A stretch of DNA of 62,258 nt from Rhizobium sp. (GTDB taxonomy: Bacteria; Pseudomonadota; Alphaproteobacteria; Rhizobiales; Rhizobiaceae), in assembly GCA_003527225.1 (NCBI GenBank), contig DPXQ01000164.1, positions 8,694-70,951 of the forward strand, read 5' to 3'. The position numbers were made by a program, and so were the translations under genes. The notes beneath the pieces were generated by a model that saw only the letters and a list, made by a program, of their open reading frames with translations, ran no database searches and had not been told where the DNA came from. Positions 16,559 through 25,480 of the stretch are shown here, one piece after another (within the stretch, counting starts at the first letter, position 1; each line of letters begins with the position of its first letter).

Positions 16559-17575
16559 ATGGCGACGTCAACCCGGTCCGGCCAGACTAACGTTACCCGC
16601 AAAGTCATCCTCCTTGGCCTGCTCGTGTCCCTTGCTGTGATCGTCTATAGCGGAGCCTGGCTGTTCGCCGCAACCATGCTGGAAAAACGCCTTACCAATC
16701 TCTTCGATCGCGACAACCCGGCAGGCGCCGTCGTCGAATGCCGCGACATGGAAATGCGCGGTTTCCCCTTTCGTATCGGCCTATTTTGCTCCGGGATCGC
16801 CGTTGACGATCACTACAACGGGCTTTCGGCCTCCTTCGGTGCCATGCGTTCGGCCGCACAGGTCTATGCTCCCGGCCACATCGTCTGGGAAATGGACGGC
16901 CCCGCAGAAATCCGCTCCGCCCTCGGGGTTTCTCTTTCTCTCCAATGGGATCGGCTTCGGTCAAGCGTCAATGCAGGGCTGGAGGGGATGTCCCGAACAT
17001 CGCTCGTCGCCGAAAAGCTCAAGAGCAGCGTAACGACGATCATGAACGGCGACACACTCGACGCGGATACTTCTCATGGCGAACTTCACCTTCGCCGCGC
17101 GGGCGCCGACCTGGACGCCGCCCTTCTCATCAAGGACACCGTGATATCGAAGCGCGGCGGTGATCCGCTGCCGTTGCCGCCGGTTTCCGCAAGCATTGAC
17201 ATGACGCTGCTCGGCAAAGCGGGCTATCTCGATTTCCATGACGGTACAGCAAAGGGGCTCTACGGAACCAGCGGCGAAATACGCCGACTCGTTGTTGATA
17301 TCGGCGAGGGCCGCGTGATCACCATAAGCGGGCCCCTCTCGGTGGGCGACGACGGCAACCTTTCGGGCCAATTGCATGTCGGACTGGAAAAGATCGACGC
17401 ATGGCGCAGCGCGCTCGGCACAGCTTTCCCTGACGCTGCTGAAACCTTCGACAGCGCCGCAAAGGTGCTGACGGCCCTCTTCATCGGCAAGGACTCCGGT
17501 AGTGCCGACTTGAACCTGAGAAACGGGGTAGTCTCGCTCGGCATCATTCCGATCGGCGTTTTGCCGCCGCTCTGA
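16559..17575 (+). CDS. DUF2125-family membrane-anchored protein
   Basis: A 338-residue protein with an N-terminal membrane helix (about residues 16-38) and a long presumably periplasmic part, matching DUF2125, an alphaproteobacterial family of unknown function. The segment CRDMEMRGFPFRIGLFC close after the helix is the family hallmark, and the rest looks like repeated beta strands of the AsmA/TamB-like lipid-handling sort; that fold link is my inference. TTGGAG lies upstream of the ATG at 16559. It ends 22 bp before the convergent tyrC stop. Confidence 0.8.
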   Translation: MATSTRSGQTNVTRKVILLGLLVSLAVIVYSGAWLFAATMLEKRLTNLFDRDNPAGAVVECRDMEMRGFPFRIGLFCSGIAVDDHYNGLSASFGAMRSAAQVYAPGHIVWEMDGPAEIRSALGVSLSLQWDRLRSSVNAGLEGMSRTSLVAEKLKSSVTTIMNGDTLDADTSHGELHLRRAGADLDAALLIKDTVISKRGGDPLPLPPVSASIDMTLLGKAGYLDFHDGTAKGLYGTSGEIRRLVVDIGEGRVITISGPLSVGDDGNLSGQLHVGLEKIDAWRSALGTAFPDAAETFDSAAKVLTALFIGKDSGSADLNLRNGVVSLGIIPIGVLPPL

Positions 17576-17597
17576 GATTTTGGATGGAAAGCGGGAC

Positions 17598-18527
17598 CTA
17601 GTGCTTCTTGTCGAGTGCGTGACGGCCGAAATCCGGCACATCGACATCCTGGCCGGCTTCGATGATGGAACGGCGGATGGCCCTTGTCCGGGTGAAGAGT
17701 TCAAACAGCTTGTCGCCTTCGCCCCAACGGATCGCCCGCTGGAGATAGGCGAGATCCTCGGAAAACCGCGCCAGCATTTCCAGGATTGCATCCTTGTTAT
17801 GCAGGCAGACGTCGCGCCACATCGTCGGATCCGATGCAGCAAGACGCGTGAAGTCGCGAAAGCCGGAGGCCGAATACTTGATGACTTCCGACTCGGTTAC
17901 GGTCTCGAGGTCGTCAGCAGTCCCGACGATGTTGTAGGCGATGATATGCGGCAGGTGGGATACGATAGCGAGAACCTTGTCGTGGTGTTCCGGATCCATC
18001 TCGTCGACCCGTGAGCCGAGTGCCTCCCAAAATGCCTTCAACCGGTCAAGCGCTTGGGCATCCGTGCCTGCAATCGGCGTCAGTATGCACCACCGGCCAT
18101 GGAAGAGACCGCCGAAACCGGCATCCGGGCCGGATTTCTCCGTTCCGGCCAGCGGGTGACCAGGAATGAAATGAACATTTGGCGGCATGTGGGGCGCCAT
18201 CTGGGCGATGACGGAGGCCTTGGTCGAACCCACATCGGTGACAATGGCCCCGGGCTTCAGACGAGGCGCAATCAGCTTTGCGACGCTCTCGGAGGCACCC
18301 ACCGGCACCGAAACGATGACGAGATCGGCATTCTCAACCGCTTCGGCAGCGGAAAGCGCATAGTTGGTCCCAAGCTTGAGTTCCTCGGCGCGCTCCAGCG
18401 TCTCAGGCGAACGCGTCGAGATCGCAACCTCGCGCGCCAGACCCAATTCCTTGATGTCGCGCGCAATCGAGGAACCGATCAGACCGATACCGATCAGGGC
18501 GACCTTGTCGAATTGCACGGCGCTCAT
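17598..18527 (-). CDS. tyrC: Prephenate/arogenate dehydrogenase
   Basis: A 309-residue NAD(P)-dependent TyrA-family enzyme in tyrosine synthesis, oxidising arogenate and/or prephenate. The dinucleotide motif GIGLIGSS lies near residues 13-20; the catalytic His region FIPGHPLAGTEKSGPDA is intact. There is no chorismate mutase or ACT domain, so it is the single-function type, often called cyclohexadienyl dehydrogenase. Its ATG overlaps the hisC stop by one base (TGATG), so translation is coupled with the aminotransferase, which could supply arogenate. Confidence 0.9.
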   Translation of the reverse strand: MSAVQFDKVALIGIGLIGSSIARDIKELGLAREVAISTRSPETLERAEELKLGTNYALSAAEAVENADLVIVSVPVGASESVAKLIAPRLKPGAIVTDVGSTKASVIAQMAPHMPPNVHFIPGHPLAGTEKSGPDAGFGGLFHGRWCILTPIAGTDAQALDRLKAFWEALGSRVDEMDPEHHDKVLAIVSHLPHIIAYNIVGTADDLETVTESEVIKYSASGFRDFTRLAASDPTMWRDVCLHNKDAILEMLARFSEDLAYLQRAIRWGEGDKLFELFTRTRAIRRSIIEAGQDVDVPDFGRHALDKKH

Positions 18528-19633
18528 CAGTTACGCCCCATGAACTCGCCAAGCGTGTCGATCACGCCACGATTGGCCTCCTCGCTGCCGATCGTCATGC
18601 GCAGGGAATTGGCGAAGCCATAGCCGCGCACGGCCCGCAGAATGTAGCCGCGGCTCGTCAGGAATTCGTCCGCCTCCTGCGCCCGCTTGCCATCGACGTC
18701 AGGGAAGTGGATAAGGACGAAGTTGGCGACCGATGGCGTCACTTTCAGTCCGATCGCAGTGAGCGCAGCCGACACCTTGTCGATCCAGATGCGATTGTGC
18801 TCGATAGCCTTCTCGACAAAGGCCTGATCCCGGATAGCGGCAGCGCCAGCAGCTATCGCCGGAGCATTGAGATTGAACGGCCCGCGAACGCGATTGAGGG
18901 CGTCGATGATCTCCGCCGGCGCGTAGATCCAGCCGATACGCAGGGCAGCGAGCCCGTAGACTTTCGAAAAGGTCCGGGTCATCACCACATTACGGCTGCC
19001 CGAAACAAGCTCCACGCCGGCCTCGTAGTCATTGCGCCGCACATATTCCGCATAGGCAGCATCGAGCACCAGCACCACATGGCCCGGAAGTCCGGCATGC
19101 AGGCGGCGGATTTCGCTTGCCGGGATGTATGTCCCGGTCGGATTGCCGGGATTGGCAATGAAAACGATCTTGGTCTTGTCGGTAACGGCCGCGAGGATCG
19201 CGTCGACATCGACCGTGCAGTCCTTCTCCTTCACGACGACCGGCGTCGCGCCCGCGCCGAGAATCTGGATCTTGTAGACGAGGAAGCCATGCTCGGTGAT
19301 AATCCCCTCATCACCGGCGCCGAGATAGACATGGCAGAGCAGACCGAGAAGCTCGTCCGAACCGTTGCCGCACAGGATGTTGGTCGGGTTCAATCCGTGA
19401 ACACCGGCAATCGCTCCACGCAATGCTGTAGCCTGCCCGTCGGGATAGAGTTCGAGGTGGCCCACGCTCTGTTTGAAGGCATCAATTGCCTTGGGGCTGG
19501 GGCCGAGGGGCGTTTCGTTCGACGACAGCTTGAACACACGCGCAACGCCGGGAGCGTGCTCCTTGCCGGGCACATAGGCGGCAATGTCCAGAATTCCCGG
19601 ACGCGGCGTGGGTTTCGTCATTTCGCTGCTCAT
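18527..19633 (-). CDS. hisC: HisC-type histidinol-phosphate / aromatic aminotransferase
   Basis: A 368-residue fold-type I PLP aminotransferase. [21 protein letters not shown], the PLP lysine in [15 protein letters not shown] (about residue 227) and the substrate Arg in the C-terminal SLRMTIGS identify the HisC family. In this operon, coupled to tyrC, it may serve aromatic amino-acid synthesis as well as or instead of histidine synthesis; substrate cannot be settled from sequence. Start could be the first ATG at 19633 or the one four codons later. Confidence 0.88.
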   Translation of the reverse strand: MSSEMTKPTPRPGILDIAAYVPGKEHAPGVARVFKLSSNETPLGPSPKAIDAFKQSVGHLELYPDGQATALRGAIAGVHGLNPTNILCGNGSDELLGLLCHVYLGAGDEGIITEHGFLVYKIQILGAGATPVVVKEKDCTVDVDAILAAVTDKTKIVFIANPGNPTGTYIPASEIRRLHAGLPGHVVLVLDAAYAEYVRRNDYEAGVELVSGSRNVVMTRTFSKVYGLAALRIGWIYAPAEIIDALNRVRGPFNLNAPAIAAGAAAIRDQAFVEKAIEHNRIWIDKVSAALTAIGLKVTPSVANFVLIHFPDVDGKRAQEADEFLTSRGYILRAVRGYGFANSLRMTIGSEEANRGVIDTLGEFMGRN

Positions 19634-19744
19634 CGAACTGGCTTTCTGTCTTGAAAAATCCGGGCTCGCGCCCGTTAATTGCGGTCATGTGCCATTAGAA
19701 CGGAAACCGGTTTTTGTCGAGGGTGAAGGGTCGCAGCGCCTCAA

Positions 19745-20494
19745 TCACGTTTCGGTCTTTACCCGCGTCGTCGGAACGCCTTGCGGCGTCATGACAGGTG
19801 CAAAAACACGACGGGATGAGCGAGCGGCGACCGGCAGCCCCTGGTAAAGGCGCTTCTGCGCCTCGACGACAATGACGCCGGAAAAAGCCGGCCACACGAA
19901 TCGCCCCAAACGCTCGAAACTCTGGCGCAGTCGAAGGACTGCGCGGATCTTCGAAGGAGGGAAGAAAAGCGCCTCTGCACTTGCCCCCGGCGTGAAATTG
20001 GTCTCCCGCAAAAGCGCCGTCAGTTGCCCGCGCGAATATGGCCGTCCGGAACCGAAAGGCGTGTGTTCCATACGCGCCCAGACCCCGCGCCGGTTCGGAA
20101 CGACGATCACCAGCCGACCGCCGGGCGCCAGCACTCGCCAGATTTCCTTCAGCGTTTCGCGTGGATTTTCGGCGAACTCCAGCGAGTGCACCATCAGCAC
20201 ACGGTCGATGGAGGAATCCGGCAAGGGCAGTTCCTCATCGAATACCAGAGCCGTAGCCGAGGGTTCGCCGACGGGCCAGTTCACGGCTCCCTGCCCTGCG
20301 GGCATGAAGGCAAATGTTCTTTCCGTGTCTCCCCGAAACCGATCGAGGAAAGGCACGCAATAGCCGAGCCCAACGAGTCGCTCCTGTGGCAGGCGGGCCC
20401 AGAGAGACGACAGCGCCATGGCGATCGAGTGCTCGGCCATGTGCCCGAGTCTGGAATGGTAGAACTGGCGGAGATCGACGATATCGACATGCAT
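19745..20494 (-). CDS. Class I SAM-dependent methyltransferase
   Basis: A 249-residue protein with a Methyltransf_11-type domain: [25 protein letters not shown] (split here as motif around residues 88-112) is the post-II/III region, and [18 protein letters not shown] is the typical C-terminal strand. The SAM glycine loop is degenerate, reading GLGYCVPF near residue 43. The frame is open up to 21094, but the part above 20494 is antisense to gloB and is rejected. Substrate unknown; similar genes next to gloB in rhizobia are annotated simply as methyltransferases. It may be transcribed with hisC-tyrC (111-bp gap). Confidence 0.75.
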   Translation of the reverse strand: MHVDIVDLRQFYHSRLGHMAEHSIAMALSSLWARLPQERLVGLGYCVPFLDRFRGDTERTFAFMPAGQGAVNWPVGEPSATALVFDEELPLPDSSIDRVLMVHSLEFAENPRETLKEIWRVLAPGGRLVIVVPNRRGVWARMEHTPFGSGRPYSRGQLTALLRETNFTPGASAEALFFPPSKIRAVLRLRQSFERLGRFVWPAFSGVIVVEAQKRLYQGLPVAARSSRRVFAPVMTPQGVPTTRVKTET

Positions 20495-20578
20495 GCTTCT
20501 ATTGATAGCAGGCGCCGGTTGGACTTCAAGTTGGAAGGCGCTACATTCCGATCGACGAAGCGGAGATGGATCGACCTG

Positions 20579-21349
20579 ATGAAAGCCTTGGAACTCGAGT
20601 TGTTCCTGTGCCGGAGCGACAATTTCGGTGTCCTCCTGCACTGTCCCGAAAGCAATTTCACCGCATCGATCGATGCACCGGAATATTCGGCGATCGTGGC
20701 AACGGCAGAACGACGCAAATGGAAGCTCACCCATATATTCACCACCCATCACCACGGCGATCACGTGGAAGCAAATCTGGCGCTGAAAGATCATTTCGGC
20801 TGCGAGATCATCGGCCCCCGGAACGAAGCGGTAGCGATACCCGGGCTGGATCGCGCCGTCGGCGACGGCGACATCTTGGACTTCGGAGGCCATGCCCTGC
20901 AGGTGATCGAAACCCCCGGTCACACCGCTGGCCACATCTGCTACTATCTTCCGGACAATAAGCTCCTCTTCGCCGCCGATACCCTGTTCGCGCTCGGCTG
21001 CGGTCGGCTTTTTGAACGCCCTGCGGGCGACATGTGGCACTCGCTGCAAAAACTCGCCGCATTGCCCGATGAAACGGCGGTCTATTTCGGCCACGAATAC
21101 ACGCTGTCCAATGCGCGCTTTGCCATCAGCATCGATCCGGATAATGCCAGGCTGAAGACGCGTCTCGCCGAGATCGAGGCGTTGCGCGCGGAAGGCAAGT
21201 TCACCGCGCCAACAACCATTGGGCTCGAAAAGGAAACCAATCCGTTTCTGCGGGTAGCCGATCCAGGCATACGCCGGAACCTGCTCATGGAAGGTCGGAC
21301 CGACGAGGAGGTCTTTGCGGAGATCCGCAAGCGCAAGGACAGTTTCTGA
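20579..21349 (+). CDS. gloB: Hydroxyacylglutathione hydrolase (glyoxalase II)
   Basis: A 256-residue metallo-beta-lactamase-fold enzyme that hydrolyses S-lactoylglutathione to lactate and glutathione in methylglyoxal detoxification. The dinuclear metal motif THHHGDH lies near residues 56-62, with further ligands in [20 protein letters not shown] and FGHEYT. The C-terminal HAGH domain containing [10 protein letters not shown] is present. The start at 20579 gives [11 protein letters not shown], the usual GloB beginning. Its TGA overlaps the ATG of the cupin gene by one base. Confidence 0.94.
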   Translation: MKALELELFLCRSDNFGVLLHCPESNFTASIDAPEYSAIVATAERRKWKLTHIFTTHHHGDHVEANLALKDHFGCEIIGPRNEAVAIPGLDRAVGDGDILDFGGHALQVIETPGHTAGHICYYLPDNKLLFAADTLFALGCGRLFERPAGDMWHSLQKLAALPDETAVYFGHEYTLSNARFAISIDPDNARLKTRLAEIEALRAEGKFTAPTTIGLEKETNPFLRVADPGIRRNLLMEGRTDEEVFAEIRKRKDSF

Positions 21350-21774
21350 TGCGTGCCGAGGAGATCGTCGAAGCGCTTGCCATGCAACGGCATCCCGAAG
21401 GCGGCTGGTTTGCCGAGACGTTCAGGGACGCATCCGGCATCGAGAGGAGTCACTCAACCGCCATCTATTATCTACTGATGGCGGGAGAGAGATCCCATTG
21501 GCATCGGGTGCGCGATGCCGCCGAGGTCTGGCACTACTATGCCGGCGCGCCGCTGGCGCTCCACAGTTCGCGGGACGGCGCGAGAGTCGAGACCATTGTC
21601 CTTGGTGCGGCGATACTCAGGGGCGAGAGGCCTCAGGCCGTCATTCCGGCCAGTTGCTGGCAGGCTGCAGAAAGTATCGGAGAATATACACTCGTCGGCT
21701 GTACCGTGGCGCCAGGGTTCGAATTCACCGCGTTCGAAATGGCTCCCCCCGATTGGGCGCCGGGAGACAGCTAA
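21349..21774 (+). CDS. DUF985 cupin-family protein
   Basis: A 141-residue single-domain cupin. The opening LAMQRHPEGGWFAETFR and the core SHWHRVRDAAEVWHYYAG match the DUF985 family (relatives of yeast YML079w), whose structure is a jelly roll but whose activity is undefined. His residues in SHWHRV could hold a metal or ligand. It is translationally coupled to gloB, suggesting a function near carbonyl or thiol detoxification; that is inference from position. Its stop overlaps the convergent YhhN gene by four bases. Confidence 0.8.
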   Translation: MRAEEIVEALAMQRHPEGGWFAETFRDASGIERSHSTAIYYLLMAGERSHWHRVRDAAEVWHYYAGAPLALHSSRDGARVETIVLGAAILRGERPQAVIPASCWQAAESIGEYTLVGCTVAPGFEFTAFEMAPPDWAPGDS

Positions 21775-22427
21775 AGACCTGTCGGGCCTCCGCTGAGCGT
21801 CGTCGCGAGAATGCACTGCGCCGCAAAGTAACTCCCCCAGACGTAGTACGAGGCGATACCACTCCAGCGATTTGACGGTCCCATGACGAATGTCTGGACG
21901 GAAAGCACGGCGTCCGAACTCATGAACAGCGCAGCCCCGATGAACACGGCAGCCGATGGGACGGCGAGCGAGAGCAGCGCCATCGCGAGAATGGCAAGCC
22001 CATAGACAAATACCGCGGGCGCAAGCTTACCCGCCGGCTCTCGGAGATATGCGACGAACAGTACGATCAACGCAATCGAGATCACCGCCGCTATGACTCT
22101 CCAGATTTCGGCGAAGGTCCCGGGAAAATCGGAGAGCGAGACGAACAGGGCTCCATAGGCGATGTGCGCCAACAGGAACGAGACGAGGCCGGCCATGAAT
22201 GCGCGTTCGCCCCTATAGGCCAGGAATGCGTCGCCGAGCGCGCTAAGCACCAGGGCGACGACCAATAGTCCCTGCGAATGCGTAAACCAGGCATGGCCTA
22301 CCAACAACAGAACCGGAAGTGTCTTGAGGATGGCACGGAGGTGGCTCGCAGGCCGTGGAAGGATCACAAAATAGAACAGCCCCAACAGCACCGACAAGAG
22401 CAGGTAAAGAGTGCCGGGAACTGCCAT
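21771..22427 (-). CDS. YhhN-family (lysoplasmalogenase-like) membrane protein
   Basis: A 218-residue integral membrane protein with about eight hydrophobic helices. The stretch LSALGDAFLAYRGERAFMAGLVSFLLAH (read in two parts around residues 58-86) with its conserved Asp matches the YhhN/TMEM86 family. Mammalian TMEM86B hydrolyses lysoplasmalogen; the bacterial members are mostly unproven and plasmalogens are not expected in an aerobic alphaproteobacterium, so another ether- or lyso-lipid substrate is possible. It lies 17 bp downstream of the EamA transporter and may be co-transcribed with it. Confidence 0.75.
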   Translation of the reverse strand: MAVPGTLYLLLSVLLGLFYFVILPRPASHLRAILKTLPVLLLVGHAWFTHSQGLLVVALVLSALGDAFLAYRGERAFMAGLVSFLLAHIAYGALFVSLSDFPGTFAEIWRVIAAVISIALIVLFVAYLREPAGKLAPAVFVYGLAILAMALLSLAVPSAAVFIGAALFMSSDAVLSVQTFVMGPSNRWSGIASYYVWGSYFAAQCILATTLSGGPTGL

Positions 22428-22444
22428 GTCGCTCCTCGGGTTTA

Positions 22445-23344
22445 CTATTTCGCATCCAGCAGCACTGTCTGGCGTCGGCGGAACATGTCGCGTGCGGCGA
22501 GCACGGCGCCACCGGTGATCAGCAGGCAGGCGAGTGCGATCCTGAGGCTCGGTTCGGCAAAGCCGAACACGGTCAGGATCAGTGTCGAGAAAAGCGGCGC
22601 GGCATAACTCGACGCGCCCAAAATCTGGATGTCACCATTCTTGATGCCGTGATCCCAGGCATAGAAAGCAGCGCCGACGGGAAAGAGCCCGAGGCCGACA
22701 ACCGCCAGCCATTCCGAGGCGCTGGCAGGCCAGACTGAGGTTTCGAGACCGAGATGGCAGAGAAGCGAAAGGACCGAGGTCGCCAGGCAGAAACCTGTCA
22801 CCACATCGGTTGAGACAGCGTCGAAGCGGCGTGTCAGCAACGAGTATCCGGACCAGGTGAAAGCGCAGAGGAAGGCGGCCACGTAGCCGAAAGCGAAGGC
22901 AGGATCGAAGTCGATGCCGTTCTTGCCGACGATCAGGATCGTGCCGGAAAGTCCGGCAATCGCGCCCAACACATGATACCAGCGCAGGCGCTCGCCCGGC
23001 AGGAGGGCCGAGCCGACGACGATCAGCAGCGGCCACAGATAGGCAATCAGCCCCGCCTCGACCGCAGGAGCGTTACGCAGTGCCGTGAAATAGAGGAAGT
23101 GGTACCCGAACAATCCGGCCACGCCCGTGACCCAGACTTTTGCCGGCTGCTTCAACAAGGCGATCCGATGAGGCTTCACGGCAAAGGTGAGGATTCCCGG
23201 CAGGCTGCCAATCGCAAATGTAACCGCCGACAGCTGGAAGGGCGGCATTTTCCCGGATGCAGCAGTGAAAAGGGCCAGGAACGACCACATGATGATGGCC
23301 GTAAAACCGATCAGCGTCGCTTTGGTCTTCACCTTGTCCCCCAT
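22445..23344 (-). CDS. EamA/DMT-family exporter, YddG-like
   Basis: A 299-residue inner-membrane protein with ten predicted helices in two EamA repeats. The beginning (IGFTAIIMWSFLALFT) and the region VEAGLIAYLWPLLIVVGSAL resemble YddG, an exporter of aromatic amino acids and related metabolites. The substrate is inferred from this similarity only. The start is placed at the ATG at 23344; a TTG four codons upstream is the alternative. Aromatic amino-acid synthesis genes (hisC, tyrC, aroKB) lie on either side in the window but not in the same operon. Confidence 0.78.
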   Translation of the reverse strand: MGDKVKTKATLIGFTAIIMWSFLALFTAASGKMPPFQLSAVTFAIGSLPGILTFAVKPHRIALLKQPAKVWVTGVAGLFGYHFLYFTALRNAPAVEAGLIAYLWPLLIVVGSALLPGERLRWYHVLGAIAGLSGTILIVGKNGIDFDPAFAFGYVAAFLCAFTWSGYSLLTRRFDAVSTDVVTGFCLATSVLSLLCHLGLETSVWPASASEWLAVVGLGLFPVGAAFYAWDHGIKNGDIQILGASSYAAPLFSTLILTVFGFAEPSLRIALACLLITGGAVLAARDMFRRRQTVLLDAK

Positions 23345-23370
23345 TTCGGGGAACAAGTCCCGCGATCCCG

Positions 23371-24147
23371 TCAGCCGTCGAACTTTACGGCCCTGATATA
23401 GAGCGGTCCCATTCGAGTCGGGACGCGAGCATAAACAGGAGCATATACCTTCAGTAGCGCCGTCTTGGCAAACCAGATTTCCATGCCGGTCGCATTGCTG
23501 AGATACTCAATATCCGAGCGGCCCTTGCGGAAACCGGACCTGGGAACGTAGCGAATGCCGCAGACGATCGCCTCGCCTTCTACGGAGCCGGCCGAAAAGT
23601 GTCTACTGCCCTTTGGCGTAAGCACAAGGTCCATCCGGCTTTCGCCGTCGAATATGGGGAGGGTTCTGCGGCAGACGTCTCCGCCGTCCGGTACGATCAT
23701 TCCGCTGATCGGATCAAGCACCGCCTTTAGATCGCTTTCGGAGACCTCGATCCAGTTGCTCGGCCGCTCCTTCGGCGTCGGTGTGATCTCCGCCTTAGTC
23801 ACGTCACCATTGCTGTAACGGACGTCATAAGTCTGCACCTTGCGGTTGGTCTTATACACGAGAGAATAGCGGGAAGCTTCCATCCGGTCGTTGCGCAAGG
23901 TGCCGGAAACGCTCGTTTGAGCCGATATTTTGGCGATGACATCAACGATACCCTGCGAGTTGACCTTGCCTGAGATCGTGTAATTCGCACGCAAGACCTC
24001 GGTGACGAATGATGCATGCGCGATCGGAAGGACGCCCAGCGAAATCCTGTATTCGGTCTCGTAACGGAAGTTATCTGCGGCGGCACAGGAAACGACCGAA
24101 ACAACGAACCCAAATGCGGCCACTGTAATGCGTAATCTTCGTTTCAT
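23371..24147 (-). CDS. DUF3108 periplasmic protein
   Basis: A 258-residue protein with an N-terminal signal peptide (hydrophobic core about residues 6-20, ending near CAAADN) and a DUF3108 domain: repeated beta strands with YEVEYRISLGVLPIAHA-like opening and a late block around GIRYVPRSGFRKG. The family is widespread in Proteobacteria, exported, and without known activity. The start at 24147 is chosen because the signal peptide follows directly; the open frame to 24231 is not signal-like. It is divergent from rpmB across a 244-bp gap. Confidence 0.78.
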   Translation of the reverse strand: MKRRLRITVAAFGFVVSVVSCAAADNFRYETEYRISLGVLPIAHASFVTEVLRANYTISGKVNSQGIVDVIAKISAQTSVSGTLRNDRMEASRYSLVYKTNRKVQTYDVRYSNGDVTKAEITPTPKERPSNWIEVSESDLKAVLDPISGMIVPDGGDVCRRTLPIFDGESRMDLVLTPKGSRHFSAGSVEGEAIVCGIRYVPRSGFRKGRSDIEYLSNATGMEIWFAKTALLKVYAPVYARVPTRMGPLYIRAVKFDG

Positions 24148-24279
24148 GGAAACCAAGCCTGGCCATTGGCCAATGTGATGAGAGATTGGAATCTCTTGTG
24201 CAAGAATGACCTTCGAACCAGAGTATGGCAATAAAATAGCACGATTTCTGCGCCGTGGCGGGAAATGCCGAGGTTAGGC

Positions 24280-24308
24280 TTGACGCGGACGGCCAGTCTG
24301 ACTATAGA
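24280..24308 (+). promoter_or_regulatory. Housekeeping promoter of rpmB
   Basis: TTGACG at 24280-24285 and TATAGA at 24303-24308 are separated by 17 bp, close to the rhizobial sigma-70 consensus. Transcription would begin near 24315, giving a leader of about 77 bases before the rpmB ATG. Confidence 0.75.
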
Positions 24309-24391
24309 ACCGCAACTTTCCAATCATGCTTAGTTGGATAGCGCTCCGGTTTTCCGGAACCGATCCAATGGCCAAGAAAAATAGGTGTACC

Positions 24392-24682
24392 ATGTCCCGC
24401 AGTTGCGAATTGACCGGCAAGGGCGTCCAGTCGGGCAACAATGTGAGCCACGCGAACAACAAGACGAAGCGCAAGTTTCTGCCTAACCTGTGCGACGTAA
24501 CCCTGATCTCGGATGCACTTGGTCAGCGTTTCCGTCTGCGCGTTTCGGCTGCGGCTCTTCGCTCGGTCGAGCATCGCGGTGGTCTCGATGCTTTCCTGCT
24601 GAAGGCAGATGAAAACGAACTGAGCATGCGTGCGCGCCTTCTGCGTCGCCAGGTCGTCAAGAAAACCGCCGAAGCCGCATAA
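24392..24682 (+). CDS. rpmB: 50S ribosomal protein L28
   Basis: A 96-residue basic protein, bL28 of the large ribosomal subunit. The opening [20 protein letters not shown] and the RKFLPNLCD block are diagnostic. The start at 24392 gives the standard N-terminus; the frame continues upstream to 24326 without support. It has its own promoter and a terminator, and stands alone rather than paired with rpmG. Confidence 0.96.
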   Translation: MSRSCELTGKGVQSGNNVSHANNKTKRKFLPNLCDVTLISDALGQRFRLRVSAAALRSVEHRGGLDAFLLKADENELSMRARLLRRQVVKKTAEAA

Positions 24683-24710
24683 GCTTCGCAAGTTTCCGAT
24701 GGAATCCGAA

Positions 24711-24745
24711 GGCTTGCACGGCTCGCGCCGTACAGGCCTTTTCCT
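24711..24745 (+). terminator. Terminator of rpmB
   Basis: A 12-bp stem with one mismatch and one G-U pair (24711-24722 with 24727-24738, loop TCGC) is followed by TTTTCCTTT. It lies 28 bp after the rpmB stop and ahead of the queuosine-precursor transporter. Confidence 0.75.
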
Positions 24746-24765
24746 TTGAAATCCCGTTTCTCTAA

Positions 24766-24795
24766 CTGGTGGCATCACCCAGGATAAAAAAATGC
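24766..24795 (+). promoter_or_regulatory. Hairpin and A-rich tail at the start of the queuosine-precursor transporter
   Basis: CTGG (24766-24769) can pair with CCAG (24779-24782), extendable with UG/CA around one bulged C; the loop carries GCAU. Downstream lie the ribosome site AGGA, a seven-A run and AUGC over the start codon, which could pair with the loop to form a pseudoknot. The layout is reminiscent of class I preQ1 riboswitches, but the conserved bases of that class are not convincingly present. Confidence 0.3.
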
Positions 24796-25427
24796 TGAAC
24801 GTAAGACATATTGTCATCTACAGCCTGCTCATGACGGCGGTCGTCGTCGCATCGAATATCCTGGTCCAGTATCCGCTTTCGGGCAGCCTGGCCGGCATAA
24901 ACCTCGGCGACCTCCTGACCTACGGCGCCTTCACCTATCCGGTCGCCTTCCTCATCACCGACCTGACCAATCGTCAGTTCGGACCGTCCGTGGCCCGCCG
25001 TGTCGTATTCCTCGGCTTTGTGGTGGGTGTGACGCTTTCCTTCGTGACCTCCGCCCCCCGCATCGCCGTTGCCTCGGGAACGGCCTATCTCGTCGGCCAG
25101 TTGCTCGATATCACCGTCTTCAACCGTCTGCGCCGCCAGACCTGGTGGAAAGCACCCCTCCTGGGCTCGCTGCTCGGCTCGATGTTCGATACCTTGATCT
25201 TCTTCTCGCTTGCCTTCGCGCCTGCGTTCGCCCTCATCGGCCCCAATGATGGATTTGCCATCGAATGGGCACCGATTCTCGGAGTATTCTCGACCGAGGC
25301 GTCGCGCTGGATTTCCTGGGCCATCGGCGATTTCAGCGTCAAGATCTTGGCGGGCCTCGTGATGCTCCTGCCCTATGGCGCTCTGATGAGCACCATTCGT
25401 CCGATAAATCCGGCAAAACTCGCCTGA
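24792..25427 (+). CDS. Queuosine precursor transporter (VUT family)
   Basis: A 211-residue inner-membrane protein with about six helices. The motif NILVQYPL, the GDLLTYGAFTYPVAFLITDL block and LLGSMFDTLIFFSLAF match the YhhQ/QPTR vitamin-uptake-transporter family, which imports queuosine precursors such as preQ0 and preQ1 for tRNA modification. Length is typical. AGGA stands seven bases before the ATG. The short leader contains a hairpin noted separately. It is isolated between two terminators, so it is probably monocistronic. Confidence 0.88.
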   Translation: MLNVRHIVIYSLLMTAVVVASNILVQYPLSGSLAGINLGDLLTYGAFTYPVAFLITDLTNRQFGPSVARRVVFLGFVVGVTLSFVTSAPRIAVASGTAYLVGQLLDITVFNRLRRQTWWKAPLLGSLLGSMFDTLIFFSLAFAPAFALIGPNDGFAIEWAPILGVFSTEASRWISWAIGDFSVKILAGLVMLLPYGALMSTIRPINPAKLA

Positions 25428-25448
25428 TTTCTTCGGTACGAACGAAAG

Positions 25449-25477
25449 ACGGCCGCCAGCAACAGCCTCGCGGCCGT
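25449..25477. terminator. Bidirectional hairpin between convergent genes
   Basis: Perfect 8-bp arms ACGGCCGC (25449-25456) and GCGGCCGT (25470-25477) lie between the transporter stop at 25427 and the convergent phytase-like gene end at 25481. T-rich sequence follows on the plus strand (TTCTCTATT). Confidence 0.6.
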
Positions 25478-25480
25478 TCT

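Noticed and set aside
20495..21094. 200-codon N-terminal extension of the minus-strand methyltransferase
   Set aside because: The extension lies antisense within gloB, which has all its motifs; the methyltransferase domain begins after 20494.
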